Shown here: positions 36,563 through 46,295 of the stretch, in pieces
Layout: the number at the start of each line of letters is the position of its first letter
Position numbering within the stretch: position 1 is the stretch's first letter
Origin: Nitrospirota bacterium
Lineage (GTDB): Bacteria > Nitrospirota > Thermodesulfovibrionia > UBA6902
Length of the DNA stretch: 55,811 bases
Direction of reading: 5' to 3'
NCBI GenBank assembly: GCA_016222905.1
Contig: JACRPZ010000012.1
Coordinates: forward strand, 1 to 55,811
The notes under the pieces: generated by a model
Told to the model about the DNA's origin: nothing
Databases searched by the model: none
What the model saw: only the letters and a program-made list of their open reading frames with translations
Position numbers and translations under genes: made by a program

Positions 36563-39500
36563 ATGAAAAAAGAATATTTTTTGACAATGCTAAAGCTCTA
36601 TGTGATATTTTCATTATTCATTTTCATGGCGCTTGTTCCTTCAGGCGCCATGGCGTTTAACCTGAATGTCGTAGATGAGACAGGGGCTCCTGTTTCAGGC
36701 TTTCGCTGGGTTTTGGAAGAAGATACGACTCATCCAGTGGACCCCGGGGTGCCTGTGTCTGACAGTCTTGCGGTGAGCATACACAAGAGCTATGCGCCGG
36801 TTGTAACAAATGGCAAGACTAACGGATCGAGTGCAACGGTGAATGTTCCAAGTACCAAACGGTATGCCTTATCGGTAATGGCGAATGCATCCGGATACAC
36901 TATCGGGGGAACAAATGTTAAAGTCGGGCAGAATCAGGTGACTGTCACTCTCCATAAGCATCCGATTCCATCAGCGCAGGCTTCCATTTTTGTTTTTCAT
37001 GATAATATGCCTATAAATAATGCGCCGGACATTCCTTTTGAAGAAGGACTTTCAAATTTCAGTGTTTACATATACGACCAGATGGGACAGATGACAGTTG
37101 ACGCCTTTGGGAATGCATTGGGCACTACTTACAATCCGGACGGAAGCGTGAACACCATGGGAAGCGGGGTTATCCTGACAGATGTAAACGGCGAGGCTGT
37201 AATCAAAAACCTGCCGCCGGGGAAATACGGCATACGCGTAGTGCCTGACGCCGCTCACGCAAACTGGATTCAAAATAACACAATAGAAGGCACTCCCGGG
37301 ATTGACGTATGGATAAAGGCCGGAGAGCCTTTGCTTCTGAGAGAGTTCGGAGCGGCTCTTTATCATGTCTTTTATGGTTTTGTTCCGCCATCTAATGAAC
37401 TGGGAACATTGCCGAATCCGGGCGGGAACACAGGGACAATAACCGGGCAGGTTATAAAAGCCCATCAGAGCCGCCCCCCTTTGTTTACAATCGAGGCCGG
37501 GGAGGCTGCGTCCGATTGTTATGTCGGACTTAATACTATGGGGGCCGGAACGCAACGAGGTGTTTATGTTGCCGCTTGCAACCCGGACGGCTCTTTTACG
37601 ATTGACAATGTCCCTCCGGGCACTTACCAGATCGTAATATGGGACAGACCTCTTGACATTATCTTTGCTTTCAGGACGGCGATAGTCCCTGACACGCCCG
37701 GGGCATCGGTAGACCTCGGACAGATACCGGTCAACATGTGGTTCGGGACACTTGAGGGAAGCGTATTTTACGATACAAATGAGAATGGTTTTATGGATGA
37801 CGGCGAGACCGGATTAAGCCAGCAGGCCATCAACCTGCGTTTCCGCGACGGCTCGATTTACCAGGCAGCCATGACTATGGGCGACGGCTCATATGAATTA
37901 ACAGAGGTATTCCCGTTCTTTAAATATTTAATAACAGAAGTTGACTTTGCGCGCTTCAAGGCAACCGGGGCCACAATAGTAGTGGATGACGGCGGGGTGA
38001 TACCGGCGGATGCGGGATGGGCCATGCCGTCTGAAGATAAGAGAACCCCCCAGCTTCAGGCAGGTATAAACCCAAATACAGGCAATAACCTGTCAAGGAC
38101 GGAACTTAGCCTGGATGAAAACGGTTTTTACGCGCCTGTCCTTCTTGAGGCAATGACTCTTTATGCGGACCAGAACAACAGGATTGACTGGGGCAAGGTG
38201 CAATATCCTGAAGGCCAGAACGGCGGCATAAGCGGGATTGTATATTATGGGGTTACACGGGCGGAAAATGACCCCAGACAGGGGACCGGTGAGCCGTGGG
38301 AACCCGGCATCCCGCGGGTTCAGGTTAATCTTTATCAGGATCAAGACGGAAACGGAGTGATTGATAATATAAACGGGGTTGCAGGTATTCAGAAGGCTGA
38401 TGTTGATAACTATCCCTTTGGATGGCTGGACGGCATTGCTCCTAAGGGGACAGAGGATGTAGATAGAAATGGAAACGGTGTTTTTGATTATGGCGACGCC
38501 CTTGAAATTACCGCCACAGACAGTTGGGATGACAATCTGCCCACAGAATGTCTTGACAGCAATGGAAATATTGATGTACAGACGGCCAATGGCCAGCCTA
38601 TTATAAACTGTGCTGAAACTATGCGCACATGGAACCAGGTGCGGCCGGGAGTTTTTGACGGCGGATATGCTTTTGCAGGAGAAAACGGCCTGCCTGCAGG
38701 AACCTACATCGTAGAGGCAGTCCCTCCTCCGGGATACGAAATTGTTAAGGAGGAGAACAAGAATGTTGATTTTGGAGATGAATATACACCATCTCTTGTT
38801 GTTCTTAAGAAGCCGCCCCCATGCGTGGGCGATATGCATCCTGTTCCTCAATACCTCACGTTATTTCCCGACCAGTTTGTAGAGGTAGTCGGCTGGACCC
38901 CGGGAATGACAAGACCCTTATGCGACCTAAAGCAGGTAGTAGTTGCTGACTGGATAAACGTTGCTGCCGACTTCCATATATTTACCGAAGTCCCTAAGGC
39001 TGCCCGTGGAGTCGGTCTTATTACTAATGACCTCGGTCTTACCCTTCCGAATGCACAGGTTATTGTTGAGAAATTTGCTCCTTCCTGGATACCTGTTTCT
39101 TTCAAATATTTTGACGGTAAAGAGATAACAAGGGTTTACAGCGATGAGTTCGGCGGATATAATGTCCTTTTGCCGTCTACATATACTATTAATCCGCCTA
39201 TCCCCACAGGGGTATCTCCGCATATGATTGACGTATGCCTTAATGACCCCGGGCCTATACCTGACCCAAACGATGCCGGACAATTTATCACTGACCCGTA
39301 TTATAAACCGTCATTAAGTCATGTTTGTTATACACTGGATTTCTGGCCCGGCAAGACAACATATCTTGACACTCCCCTCATTCCAGTTGCAGCTTTTACC
39401 GGGGCTGTTACCACAACGCTGGATTGCGAATATTCTGATGGAACGCCTGAGATTTATTCTGTAACAGGACCGGGATCAAGAGGGCCTTATATTTCAGGCA

Positions 39501-41794
39501 CTGGTCAGTTAATAACCATAACATCTGTCGGGTTAAAATTGGTGCCGAACCCTGCATACAATCCTCAAAACCCGGGGTTTGAGCCCCAGTTGATATACCG
39601 TGATTACGGTTTTGGAAGCGTCAAAGGCTCGGTAAAAGTCGGGAATGTCACAATCCCGTCTGCAAATGTAATCTGGGCAGCTGACGGCAAGACAATTTCA
39701 GCCACAATCCCTGCAGGTGTTACCACAGGAGAGCTTATTATTATCAGAGGAGACAATAAAAATTCTACTCCTGTGGGCATAACCCTTAATGTGGGAGGCC
39801 CCGCTCCTTTGGAAGTCGGGTTATCCAAGCCTTTCAAAACCATACAGTCTGCAATTGATGCGGCCTCCGCAGGCGCGCTCATTACGGTTTCCCCCGGGGT
39901 ATACAATGAGAATATAATCATGTACAAAAAAGTAAAACTTCAGGGATGGGGAGCTGCCTCAACGATTATCAATGCCTTTTTCAGCCAGCAGAAGGCGCAG
40001 GCTTGGCATACCAGGGTGAATGCCCTTATCAGTTCAGGCATTGTGAGTCAAGTCCCCGGGCAGGATACAGCGTTCCTGACAGAAGAAGGCGCCGGCATTA
40101 TTGTGTTGGCAAAAAATGAGATCAGCCCCAATAATGCAAAGATCGATGGTTTGACCATCAGAGGAGCGAGTCCGGGAGGCGGAATATTTGTCAACGGATA
40201 CGCCCGTAACCTCGAGATAAGCAACAACAAGATAATGAACAATCAGGGCGCTTCCGGCGGCGGCATCAGGATAGGCACCCCGTCGCTCACAGACCCCTCA
40301 TGCACCGGGCACTGCAGTTCTAATAACGACAATATTAAAATCCACCACAATTACATAAGCAAAAACGGTCAAAGCGGGGCTGCCTTCGCAGGCCAGTTCA
40401 GCGGCGGCGGCGGGGTCTCGTTATATAATGGAGCGGACAACTACCAGTTAACAGAAAACTTCATCTGCGGCAACTTCACTACTAATGAGGGCGGCGGTGT
40501 AGTACATTTCGGAAAGAGCAACCCCGGTTCAATAGAAAACAATAAGATTATCTTTAATGAAGCATCCTTTGGCGCCACAGCTTCCGGAGGCAGCGCAGGC
40601 GGCATATTGATTTCAGGCGAGCCCGCACCGGCCGGAGCGCCGGGGAATCTGACACCCGGCACAGGCTCTGTACTAATCAATGCCAATCTCATTCAGGGAA
40701 ATCTTGCAGGAGCCGGACTTGGCAGTGGGATCTACGCTTCATTTGTCAACGGGCAGGATGTATTTGCCTCGCCGGGCAGTTCAGCGCCGTGGTATTACCT
40801 CAATATATTTAACAATATTATCGTAAACAATGTTGCAGGTTTTGCCGGTGCAGTAGCGCTGCAGGATGTGGCAAATGCCAGTATCATCAATAATACCATT
40901 ATGAACAACGACAGCACGGCTACAGGTATCAGGGCCTTTGGCGGCGGACTGCAAATATCAGCCCCGCAAGGTGCCGGTATTGTATCGGAACTGCACAGCC
41001 CCGCTTTGAGTAGTATAGGAGGCTTTACTCAGACATTCTCAAATCCTGTTCTCGTAAACAATGTCATCTGGCATAACAGGTCTTTCTACTATGATGCGAC
41101 GTTAAACGGCGGACAGGGAGGGCTTCTGGCAGATCCGTCCGGTCCATACTGGGATCTGGCTGTAACAGGGAGTCCCAAGTTTTTTGGGCCTGCCGACCCG
41201 CATATGAACCCGCAGTATTGCATCCTAACAAGTACAGCCGGATACACGGGCGCAGGGAATTTCTCTGTTGATCCCTCTGTTGTTTCACAATACCTTAATA
41301 CTATTGTTTCCGCTGCGTCACCGGGAGAAGGGGGCAACTTTATATCCGTATACCAGACACTGCTGTCTCTTGCCGGAAACTATCATATCAAAAGCGGGTC
41401 TCCGGCCATAAACACCGGAAATAACGGTTATCTCTCGCTGTTACCGCGTCTCCAGAAGGACTTTGATGCACAGGTCCGGCCGAACGGCACGACGTCAGAT
41501 ATAGGCGCTGATGAATTATATGCAGTTGCAGCGGGCTGCGCATATTCTATCTCTCCGCTCAATAAATCCTTTGGCAAGGCCGGCGGTACGGGCACGGTGA
41601 ATGTAACAACATCCGCAAGCTGCATCTGGACATCAAGGAGCAATGTGAGTTGGATTGCCATTACGTCGGGGAGCAGCAGAATCGGCAGTGGAACGACAAC
41701 ATACAGAGTCAATGCAAACACGGGTTCAGCTTCAAGGACAGGCTCTATAACCATTGCGGGAAAGACATTTACTGTTACACAATCTGCTAATTAA
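36563..41794 (+). CDS. Giant secreted SdrD-like, beta-helix and BACON-domain protein
   Basis: This 1743-residue protein has a signal peptide (residues 1-31, cleaved after AMA). Residues 32-390 carry repeated carboxypeptidase-regulatory/Cna-B-type beta units (for example DGSFTIDNVPPGTYQIVIWD). Two SdrD B-like units with DTNENGFMDDGE and DQDGNGVID calcium-type loops lie at about 395-470 and 550-720. A large right-handed parallel beta-helix (about 1085-1640) begins with IQSAIDAASAGALITVSPGVY. A C-terminal BACON-like domain (1655-1743) has CAYSISPLNKSF and VTQSAN. No sortase or LPxTG motif is seen. Likely an extracellular scaffold or adhesin. It precedes three multicopper-oxidase-like genes, 77 bases away, behind a sigma-54-type promoter. 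The ATG follows AAAGGAGG. Confidence 0.82.
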   Translation: MKKEYFLTMLKLYVIFSLFIFMALVPSGAMAFNLNVVDETGAPVSGFRWVLEEDTTHPVDPGVPVSDSLAVSIHKSYAPVVTNGKTNGSSATVNVPSTKRYALSVMANASGYTIGGTNVKVGQNQVTVTLHKHPIPSAQASIFVFHDNMPINNAPDIPFEEGLSNFSVYIYDQMGQMTVDAFGNALGTTYNPDGSVNTMGSGVILTDVNGEAVIKNLPPGKYGIRVVPDAAHANWIQNNTIEGTPGIDVWIKAGEPLLLREFGAALYHVFYGFVPPSNELGTLPNPGGNTGTITGQVIKAHQSRPPLFTIEAGEAASDCYVGLNTMGAGTQRGVYVAACNPDGSFTIDNVPPGTYQIVIWDRPLDIIFAFRTAIVPDTPGASVDLGQIPVNMWFGTLEGSVFYDTNENGFMDDGETGLSQQAINLRFRDGSIYQAAMTMGDGSYELTEVFPFFKYLITEVDFARFKATGATIVVDDGGVIPADAGWAMPSEDKRTPQLQAGINPNTGNNLSRTELSLDENGFYAPVLLEAMTLYADQNNRIDWGKVQYPEGQNGGISGIVYYGVTRAENDPRQGTGEPWEPGIPRVQVNLYQDQDGNGVIDNINGVAGIQKADVDNYPFGWLDGIAPKGTEDVDRNGNGVFDYGDALEITATDSWDDNLPTECLDSNGNIDVQTANGQPIINCAETMRTWNQVRPGVFDGGYAFAGENGLPAGTYIVEAVPPPGYEIVKEENKNVDFGDEYTPSLVVLKKPPPCVGDMHPVPQYLTLFPDQFVEVVGWTPGMTRPLCDLKQVVVADWINVAADFHIFTEVPKAARGVGLITNDLGLTLPNAQVIVEKFAPSWIPVSFKYFDGKEITRVYSDEFGGYNVLLPSTYTINPPIPTGVSPHMIDVCLNDPGPIPDPNDAGQFITDPYYKPSLSHVCYTLDFWPGKTTYLDTPLIPVAAFTGAVTTTLDCEYSDGTPEIYSVTGPGSRGPYISGTGQLITITSVGLKLVPNPAYNPQNPGFEPQLIYRDYGFGSVKGSVKVGNVTIPSANVIWAADGKTISATIPAGVTTGELIIIRGDNKNSTPVGITLNVGGPAPLEVGLSKPFKTIQSAIDAASAGALITVSPGVYNENIIMYKKVKLQGWGAASTIINAFFSQQKAQAWHTRVNALISSGIVSQVPGQDTAFLTEEGAGIIVLAKNEISPNNAKIDGLTIRGASPGGGIFVNGYARNLEISNNKIMNNQGASGGGIRIGTPSLTDPSCTGHCSSNNDNIKIHHNYISKNGQSGAAFAGQFSGGGGVSLYNGADNYQLTENFICGNFTTNEGGGVVHFGKSNPGSIENNKIIFNEASFGATASGGSAGGILISGEPAPAGAPGNLTPGTGSVLINANLIQGNLAGAGLGSGIYASFVNGQDVFASPGSSAPWYYLNIFNNIIVNNVAGFAGAVALQDVANASIINNTIMNNDSTATGIRAFGGGLQISAPQGAGIVSELHSPALSSIGGFTQTFSNPVLVNNVIWHNRSFYYDATLNGGQGGLLADPSGPYWDLAVTGSPKFFGPADPHMNPQYCILTSTAGYTGAGNFSVDPSVVSQYLNTIVSAASPGEGGNFISVYQTLLSLAGNYHIKSGSPAINTGNNGYLSLLPRLQKDFDAQVRPNGTTSDIGADELYAVAAGCAYSISPLNKSFGKAGGTGTVNVTTSASCIWTSRSNVSWIAITSGSSRIGSGTTTYRVNANTGSASRTGSITIAGKTFTVTQSAN

Positions 41795-41871
41795 GAGAGA
41801 AAAATTATGACTATGCTTATTGAGATAAAACCCATTCGGGCCGGCGGCCTAAGAATGAAAGGAGTAATACC

Positions 41872-43089
41872 ATGAATGTCAAGAAACATTTCTTAATTCT
41901 TTTTCTGCTGACCTTTTTATTTATGGTCAGTATCCATCAGTCTGTCGCAGGCGTGTATGTTCAATGTCCGTGCCCTGCCGGAACTCCGATTTCACCGGAT
42001 ACCGGGAATATCGAATGTACAGTCGGGATACGGGATATAGCGTGCAGGTCGGTGACATCAGGAGACGGCTACATAAAGATGGCTGACGGCAGCGACATGT
42101 ATATGTTCGGGTTTGCAGACGTTACAGGTGTTCCGGAAGGCGATGTCATGGGCATGGGGATGCTGAACGCCAATTTTTCAGCGCCGACGATCAGTGTAAA
42201 GGAGGGGCAGGAATTCTACCTTACACTTACTAATGTAGGAATGCTGGTACGTCCTGACCTCTTTGACCCGCATACCATCCATTTCCACGGTTTCCCCAAT
42301 GCCTCTGCTGTGTTTGACGGCGAGCCGATGTCGTCAGTGGCTATCAACATGGGGGCCAGCTTAACCTATTATTACAATCTGGCTGAACCCGGCACCCACA
42401 TGTACCACTGCCATGTGGAAGCCACCGAGCATATGCAGATGGGCATGCTCGGCAATCTGTATGTCCGGCCTGCGCAGGATGATAATGCCGGATTAAAGGA
42501 TATCGGGATAACACCGCCGTTGAATCAGCCATACGCGGGTTTTGCCTATAATGACGGCGACGGCTCAACAGGGTACCATGTGGCATATCCTCTTCAGATG
42601 GCAGGCTTTGACCCTGCATTCCACTGGGCTAATGAGAATGTCCAGCCATTACCTTTTGCAGATATGACAGACACCTATCCAATGATTAACGGAAGAGGAT
42701 ACCCTGATACAATCAATACCGCTGATATTCTCAACGTAAATCTGAACCCTTCTCAAAGAACAAATGCATTGATTACCGCAACTCAGGGACAGAAGATACT
42801 TCTTCGGCTGTCGAGCCTCGGGACGGTTGATTTTTACACAATAACGGTGCTTGGAATACCGATGAATGTGGTGGGACAGGGAGCGAGACTGCTCAGGGGA
42901 CCTGACGGCAAGGACCTGTATTACACTACGAATTCCGTAACGCTCGGCGGCGGCGAGGCAACTGAAGTGCTGCTTGATACTGAAGGAGTGGCGCCTGGTA
43001 CATATTTCCTGTATACAACCAATTTGAATAATTTAAGCAATGACGCGGAGGATTTCGGGGGGATGATGACCGAAATCGTAATCAATTGA
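41872..43089 (+). CDS. Multicopper-oxidase-like protein 1 (HxHG and HCH type-1 motifs)
   Basis: This 405-residue secreted protein has a signal peptide (about 1-26). The first cupredoxin domain (60-200) keeps two of the four copper motifs: HTIHFHG (His137, His139) and YHCHVEATEHMQMGM (His179, Cys180, His181, His187, Met192). The second domain (about 230-405) has lost the ligands: the position of HxxHxH reads TVDFYTITVLG and no WHSH occurs. The protein thus has a type-1 site and only half of the trinuclear ligands. The gene is 15 bases before the next MCO. This resembles the first half of a type C two-domain MCO, but with a degenerate second domain. Alternatives are a T1-only electron-transfer protein. 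Confidence 0.85.
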   Translation: MNVKKHFLILFLLTFLFMVSIHQSVAGVYVQCPCPAGTPISPDTGNIECTVGIRDIACRSVTSGDGYIKMADGSDMYMFGFADVTGVPEGDVMGMGMLNANFSAPTISVKEGQEFYLTLTNVGMLVRPDLFDPHTIHFHGFPNASAVFDGEPMSSVAINMGASLTYYYNLAEPGTHMYHCHVEATEHMQMGMLGNLYVRPAQDDNAGLKDIGITPPLNQPYAGFAYNDGDGSTGYHVAYPLQMAGFDPAFHWANENVQPLPFADMTDTYPMINGRGYPDTINTADILNVNLNPSQRTNALITATQGQKILLRLSSLGTVDFYTITVLGIPMNVVGQGARLLRGPDGKDLYYTTNSVTLGGGEATEVLLDTEGVAPGTYFLYTTNLNNLSNDAEDFGGMMTEIVIN

Positions 43090-43104
43090 AGAGGGGGGGA
43101 TGAC

Positions 43105-44412
43105 ATGAATAAAACTGTTATAAACAAGAAAATATACATAGTCCTAATTTTTATGGCTGTGCTTCAGGCGATATTGCCGGTTGCGGCAAATGCGGTCATT
43201 GACGGCATAGGCGGACCAACTTTTAACCTTACTGCAAAGGCAGGCCGCATAATGACGGGAGATGGTGACTCTGTTTACATGTGGGGTTATGCCAATGGGA
43301 GCGGCTCCATGCAGTTTCCGGGCCCGACATTGATTGTGAATCAGGGAGACCTTGTAACCGTTAACCTTTCAAACCGGCTTTCTATGCCGGTTTCCATAGT
43401 CTTTCCGGGGCAGAGCAGTACAGCAGTTGGTGGAACACAGGGACTTATCACAAAAGAAGCGCCCGCCCTGACCGGAGGTGTGCCGGGGACCGTTACGTAT
43501 ACCTTCACTGCTTCGAATCCGGGTACTTATATGTACCAGAGCGGGACAAGTCCTGAATTGCAGATCGAAATGGGTTTGGTCGGCGCTTTGATTGTCAGGC
43601 CTGGGGTTGCAAACCGGGCATATAACGACCCGTCAACATCCTTTGACCGTGAGTACCTTTTCCTTCTTTCAGAAATGGATCCGGTAATCCATCAGCTTGT
43701 AGAAAACGGAAACATGGCTTTGGTAGACAATACGACCCGTTTTCCTGTTTTATGGTTTATCAATGGACGTAACCTGCCGGATACCATGTCACCGGCTTTT
43801 GCTCCAATCCTTCCGAACCAGCCTTATGATTCTATGCCTATGGCGCACCCGGGGGAAAAAGTTCTCATGAGGATCATCGGCGGTGGAAGGGACCTGCATC
43901 CTTTTCATACACATGGCAATAACCATACCGTTATTGCCCGCGACGGAAGACTTCTGAAGAGCGCTCTGAGTTCCTCTCCGGACCTTGCCATATCGGACTT
44001 TACAACCACATCGGTTCCGGGTGAGACGGTGGACGCTATCTGGACCTGGACAGGAGAAAAACTCGGCTGGGATATATACGGACATAACGGCGCAGAACCG
44101 GGCATCTGTACATCGCCTGATCCAAACGGGTTCGACCCTGTTACCCGTGAATATTGCCCTGACCACGGACAACCTTTTCCTGTAGCGCTTCCTCATCAGC
44201 AGGACCTTACAGACGGAATGTTCTGGAGCGGCAGCCCTTTTCTCGGCACGTCAGGTCCTTTGCCTCCGGGTGAAGGCGGGTTCAATCCATATGCAGGGTT
44301 ATTTTTCATGTGGCATTCTCATGCTGAAAAAGAGTTAACGAACAATAATATATTTGTCGGCGGCATGGCTACAATGGCAGTCATTTTACCACCGGGTGTG
44401 CCTATCCCTTAA
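43105..44412 (+). CDS. Multicopper-oxidase-like protein 2 (HxxHxHG and WHSH motifs)
   Basis: This 435-residue secreted protein has a signal peptide (about 1-30). The first cupredoxin domain (35-165) lacks the copper ligands: MPVSIVFPG replaces HxHG, and TYMYQSGTSPELQIEMGL replaces the HCH motif. The second domain (about 240-430) has LHPFHTHG (His265, His268, His270) and FFMWHSHAEKE (His404, His406), but no type-1 cysteine. These are the two motifs missing from the upstream protein. The RBS is GGGGG before ATG. The gene is 11 bases before MCO-like protein 3. I infer a heteromeric oxidase; independent function as another copper protein remains possible. Confidence 0.85.
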   Translation: MNKTVINKKIYIVLIFMAVLQAILPVAANAVIDGIGGPTFNLTAKAGRIMTGDGDSVYMWGYANGSGSMQFPGPTLIVNQGDLVTVNLSNRLSMPVSIVFPGQSSTAVGGTQGLITKEAPALTGGVPGTVTYTFTASNPGTYMYQSGTSPELQIEMGLVGALIVRPGVANRAYNDPSTSFDREYLFLLSEMDPVIHQLVENGNMALVDNTTRFPVLWFINGRNLPDTMSPAFAPILPNQPYDSMPMAHPGEKVLMRIIGGGRDLHPFHTHGNNHTVIARDGRLLKSALSSSPDLAISDFTTTSVPGETVDAIWTWTGEKLGWDIYGHNGAEPGICTSPDPNGFDPVTREYCPDHGQPFPVALPHQQDLTDGMFWSGSPFLGTSGPLPPGEGGFNPYAGLFFMWHSHAEKELTNNNIFVGGMATMAVILPPGVPIP

Positions 44413-44423
44413 AGGAGGAAGAT

Positions 44424-46223
44424 ATGAAAAATAAAAAATTCAATAAAGCAATCAAGTTTATTTTAATAGCAACTGTCTTCAGTATTCTTATGGCAGGCAT
44501 ATCCTCTGCCGCTGTCATTGATGTCTATTTAAGAGCAGACGTTACGGCAAAAGTCGTCGTCGGTGAATCGGTTGACATGTGGGGATTTGCCCTGTGCGAT
44601 TCCGCATATAATTGCGGTGCACCGACAACCCCGGGTCCTGAACTATCTGCCGTGGAAGGTGACACGCTCAATATCCATCTCAAAAACGACTTAAACGGGC
44701 TTTACAATGAACCTGTCTCTTTGGTCATCCCGGGGCAGGTGACTGCAATGACCCCTGTATGGAACGATGGAACAACCGGGAACAGGCCGGCAGGCGACAC
44801 TACTCGCAGGGTTCGGTCTTTTGCCGCTGAGACGCCTGCGAATGGAACTACAGAAGTGATTTATACGTGGAACAATGTGAAAGCAGGAACCTACCTTTAC
44901 GAGAGCGGCACGCATCCGGCGGTCCAGGTCCAGATGGGACTTTACGGAGCTTTTATAGTAAGACCTGTGACAGCAGGACGGGCATATAACGACCCTTCAA
45001 CCGCATATGACACCGAGCTTACACTACTGTTGAGCGAGATAGACCCTGCACTGCATGCCGCTGTAAGAGATGGAATATACGGAACTGCTGCTTATCCAAG
45101 CACAATAAATTACGCGCCAAGGTATTTTTTGATAAATGGACAAGCCTTTCCTGATGCGGTGCATAGTATAACACTGAATGAAAAAGTTCTCATCCGTTTT
45201 CTGAATGCAGGGCTTAAAACACATATTCCAGCCCTTCAATCACTATATATGAAAATAATTGCCGAAGATGGCAATCCCTATTCTTATGCGAAAGAGCAGT
45301 ATTCAGTGATGTTGCCGGCCATGAAGACAATAGATGCTATATTAACACCACAGACAGTCGGAAGATATGCGGTATATGAACGCGCGCTTAACCTTATAAA
45401 TGCAGCGCAACCTGATGGCGGGATGCTTGCTTATTTAGACGCAGGATCAATCTTTCAATCAGATATTATGACCCTCGTAACCTACTACTACACCAGTATC
45501 TTAAACAGGGCGCCTGAGCCGGGAGGAGCAGAGGGGTGGACAACAGAGATACAACGAATTGTCTCGTTAGGCATAGACATAAAAGAAGGATTCATAGCCC
45601 TTGGCAAGCTCTTCTTCAGCTCAGCAGAATATCTGAACATGGGCACGACAGATAATGCATATGTAATAGACCTGTATGAGACCTTCCTTGGAAGGACACC
45701 TACACAGGGAGAGGCGGATTACTGGGCAGGTCAGCTTGCAGGGGGATTAACACGTAACCTGTTATTAAACTACTTCATATTCAGTCAGGAGTTCATGCAG
45801 TATATGAATGGGATATTCGGCGACACCACAGTAAGACCGGAGTATAACCTTGTCAATGACCTGTACAGGGGATTTCTGAGCAGACTGTCGGATGACGCAG
45901 GGTTCAACTCCTGGCTTGCACAAATGCAGACAGCCCAGTGCAACGGCGATCCGCAGGCCATTAGAGACCTTACATCACAGATAGCGTTATTATTCCTTAA
46001 CAGTCAGGAGTATGCGAACAGGAATACAAGCAACAGCGAGTATATAGAAGACCTGTATAACGGGATACTTAGAAGGGGTGCGGATCTTGCGGGATACCAG
46101 AGCTGGCTTGGAGCGCTTAACGGAGGCACGTATACAAGAGCGGAGATGCTGCAGCTTTTTGTAGACTCAGTGGAGTTTCAGGCAAGGGTGACGGAGGTCA
46201 TAAACGCCGGGTGCAGCCCTTAG
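44424..46223 (+). CDS. Copper-ligand-free cupredoxin protein with C-terminal DUF4214 repeats
   Basis: This 599-residue secreted protein has a signal peptide (about 1-29). Residues 30-345 align with the upstream MCO-like proteins (GTYLYESGTHPAVQVQMGLYGAFIV and AGRAYNDPSTAYD), but no HxH, WHSH or HCH motif remains. Residues 348-599 hold DUF4214 units (YETFLGRTPTQGEADYWAGQL, FIFSQEF and similar), ending VINAGCSP. The same module, about 80% identical by eye, ends the large protein at 52266-55811. A structural or targeting role is likely. The ATG follows AAAGGAGG. Confidence 0.8.
   Translation: MKNKKFNKAIKFILIATVFSILMAGISSAAVIDVYLRADVTAKVVVGESVDMWGFALCDSAYNCGAPTTPGPELSAVEGDTLNIHLKNDLNGLYNEPVSLVIPGQVTAMTPVWNDGTTGNRPAGDTTRRVRSFAAETPANGTTEVIYTWNNVKAGTYLYESGTHPAVQVQMGLYGAFIVRPVTAGRAYNDPSTAYDTELTLLLSEIDPALHAAVRDGIYGTAAYPSTINYAPRYFLINGQAFPDAVHSITLNEKVLIRFLNAGLKTHIPALQSLYMKIIAEDGNPYSYAKEQYSVMLPAMKTIDAILTPQTVGRYAVYERALNLINAAQPDGGMLAYLDAGSIFQSDIMTLVTYYYTSILNRAPEPGGAEGWTTEIQRIVSLGIDIKEGFIALGKLFFSSAEYLNMGTTDNAYVIDLYETFLGRTPTQGEADYWAGQLAGGLTRNLLLNYFIFSQEFMQYMNGIFGDTTVRPEYNLVNDLYRGFLSRLSDDAGFNSWLAQMQTAQCNGDPQAIRDLTSQIALLFLNSQEYANRNTSNSEYIEDLYNGILRRGADLAGYQSWLGALNGGTYTRAEMLQLFVDSVEFQARVTEVINAGCSP
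45463..46220 (+). repeat. DUF4214 module, shared with 52269-53026 (inverted)
   Basis: This ~750-bp stretch encodes two to three DUF4214 units closely similar to the C-terminus of the minus-strand giant protein. Long tracts are nearly identical at the protein level (NRNTSNSEYIEDLYNGILRRGA in both). It is a duplicated or exchanged module of about 250 residues. Confidence 0.8.
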
Positions 46224-46295
46224 CAGGCTGTATGATAAGGAGTCGAGAATCAGGGGTGCAGGAAATAATTCAAGGTAGAGACGATTATTAATCGT

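Noticed and set aside
38093-38851. A 252-residue open frame on the minus strand
   Set aside because: It lies opposite the giant secreted protein, in a region with strong domain logic on the plus strand, and has no domain signature or ribosome binding site of its own.
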